From positions 1 through 6,940 of the forward strand of contig DTWD01000175.1 in NCBI GenBank assembly GCA_012963185.1: 6,940 nt of DNA, in the 5' to 3' direction. The notes under the pieces were generated by a model. The model was not told the origin of the DNA and did no database searches. It saw nothing but the letters and a program-made list of their open reading frames with translations. The translations under genes and the position numbers were made by a program. Positions 6,894-6,940 of the stretch are shown here, one piece after another (the stretch's first letter is position 1; every line of letters starts with the position of its first letter). Source of the DNA: Acidobacteriota bacterium. Lineage in GTDB: Bacteria > Acidobacteriota > Vicinamibacteria > Vicinamibacterales > UBA8438.

Positions 6894-6940
6894 GCTGGCG
6901 TAGCTCAGCTCGGTAGAGCAGCTGATTTGTAATCAGCAGG
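6894..6940 (+). tRNA. trnT: tRNA-Thr (anticodon TGT), 3' end cut by the window
   Basis: The first 47 bases of a tRNA are present. They comprise the acceptor 5' strand GCTGGCG (6894-6900), the TA spacer, the D stem GCTC/GAGC (6903-6906 with 6916-6919) around a 9-base loop with the invariant GG (6912-6913), and the anticodon stem GCTGA/TCAGC (6921-6925 with 6933-6937). The loop TTTGTAA has anticodon TGT at 6928-6930, which reads ACA and, by wobble, other threonine codons. AGG at 6938-6940 begins the variable loop. The T arm and the acceptor 3' strand lie outside the window. In many bacteria this tRNA-Thr precedes rpmG, secE and nusG; that this holds here is inference. Confidence 0.93.

Overview
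The window is a compact, one-directional block of bacterial housekeeping genes, all on the + strand. The order is dnaB (replicative helicase), alr (alanine racemase), radA (DNA repair/recombination ATPase), a plsC-type lysophosphatidate acyltransferase, ispDF (a fused bifunctional enzyme of the MEP isoprenoid pathway), rlmB/trmH-type rRNA 2'-O-methyltransferase, and the 5' part of a tRNA-Thr(TGT) cut by the right edge. Every protein gene is full length with its diagnostic motifs intact. I see no insertion sequences, CRISPR repeats, phage genes or toxin-antitoxin pairs.

Organism: a free-living-type bacterium of moderate GC. The gene order dnaB-alr-radA ... ispD/ispF ... rlmB-tRNA-Thr, probably leading into rpmG/secE/nusG beyond the edge, reminds me of Acidobacteriota (Vicinamibacteria-like). 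That assignment is inference from gene order, not proven by the sequence. The protein identities are independent of it.

Layout: 1-56 is a leader with a small hairpin and a repeated G-rich octamer just ahead of dnaB. 57-3984 holds dnaB, alr and radA with gaps of only 18 and 10 bases. radA and plsC overlap by four bases (GTGA). 4752-4877 is the largest gap inside the gene block, about 126 bases, with a 12-base perfect palindrome and no convincing gene. ispDF and rlmB overlap by four bases (ATGA). 6770-6893 is a non-coding spacer with AT-rich hairpins and a good extended -10 promoter just upstream of the tRNA.

Functionally this is a growth operon. It links replication (DnaB), repair (RadA), wall precursor supply (D-alanine), phospholipid synthesis (PlsC), isoprenoid and hence undecaprenyl/quinone synthesis (IspDF), and ribosome maturation (RlmB). 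I did not find an undescribed system. The points most worth a second look are the IspD-IspF fusion, the dnaB leader, and the unexplained gap before ispDF.
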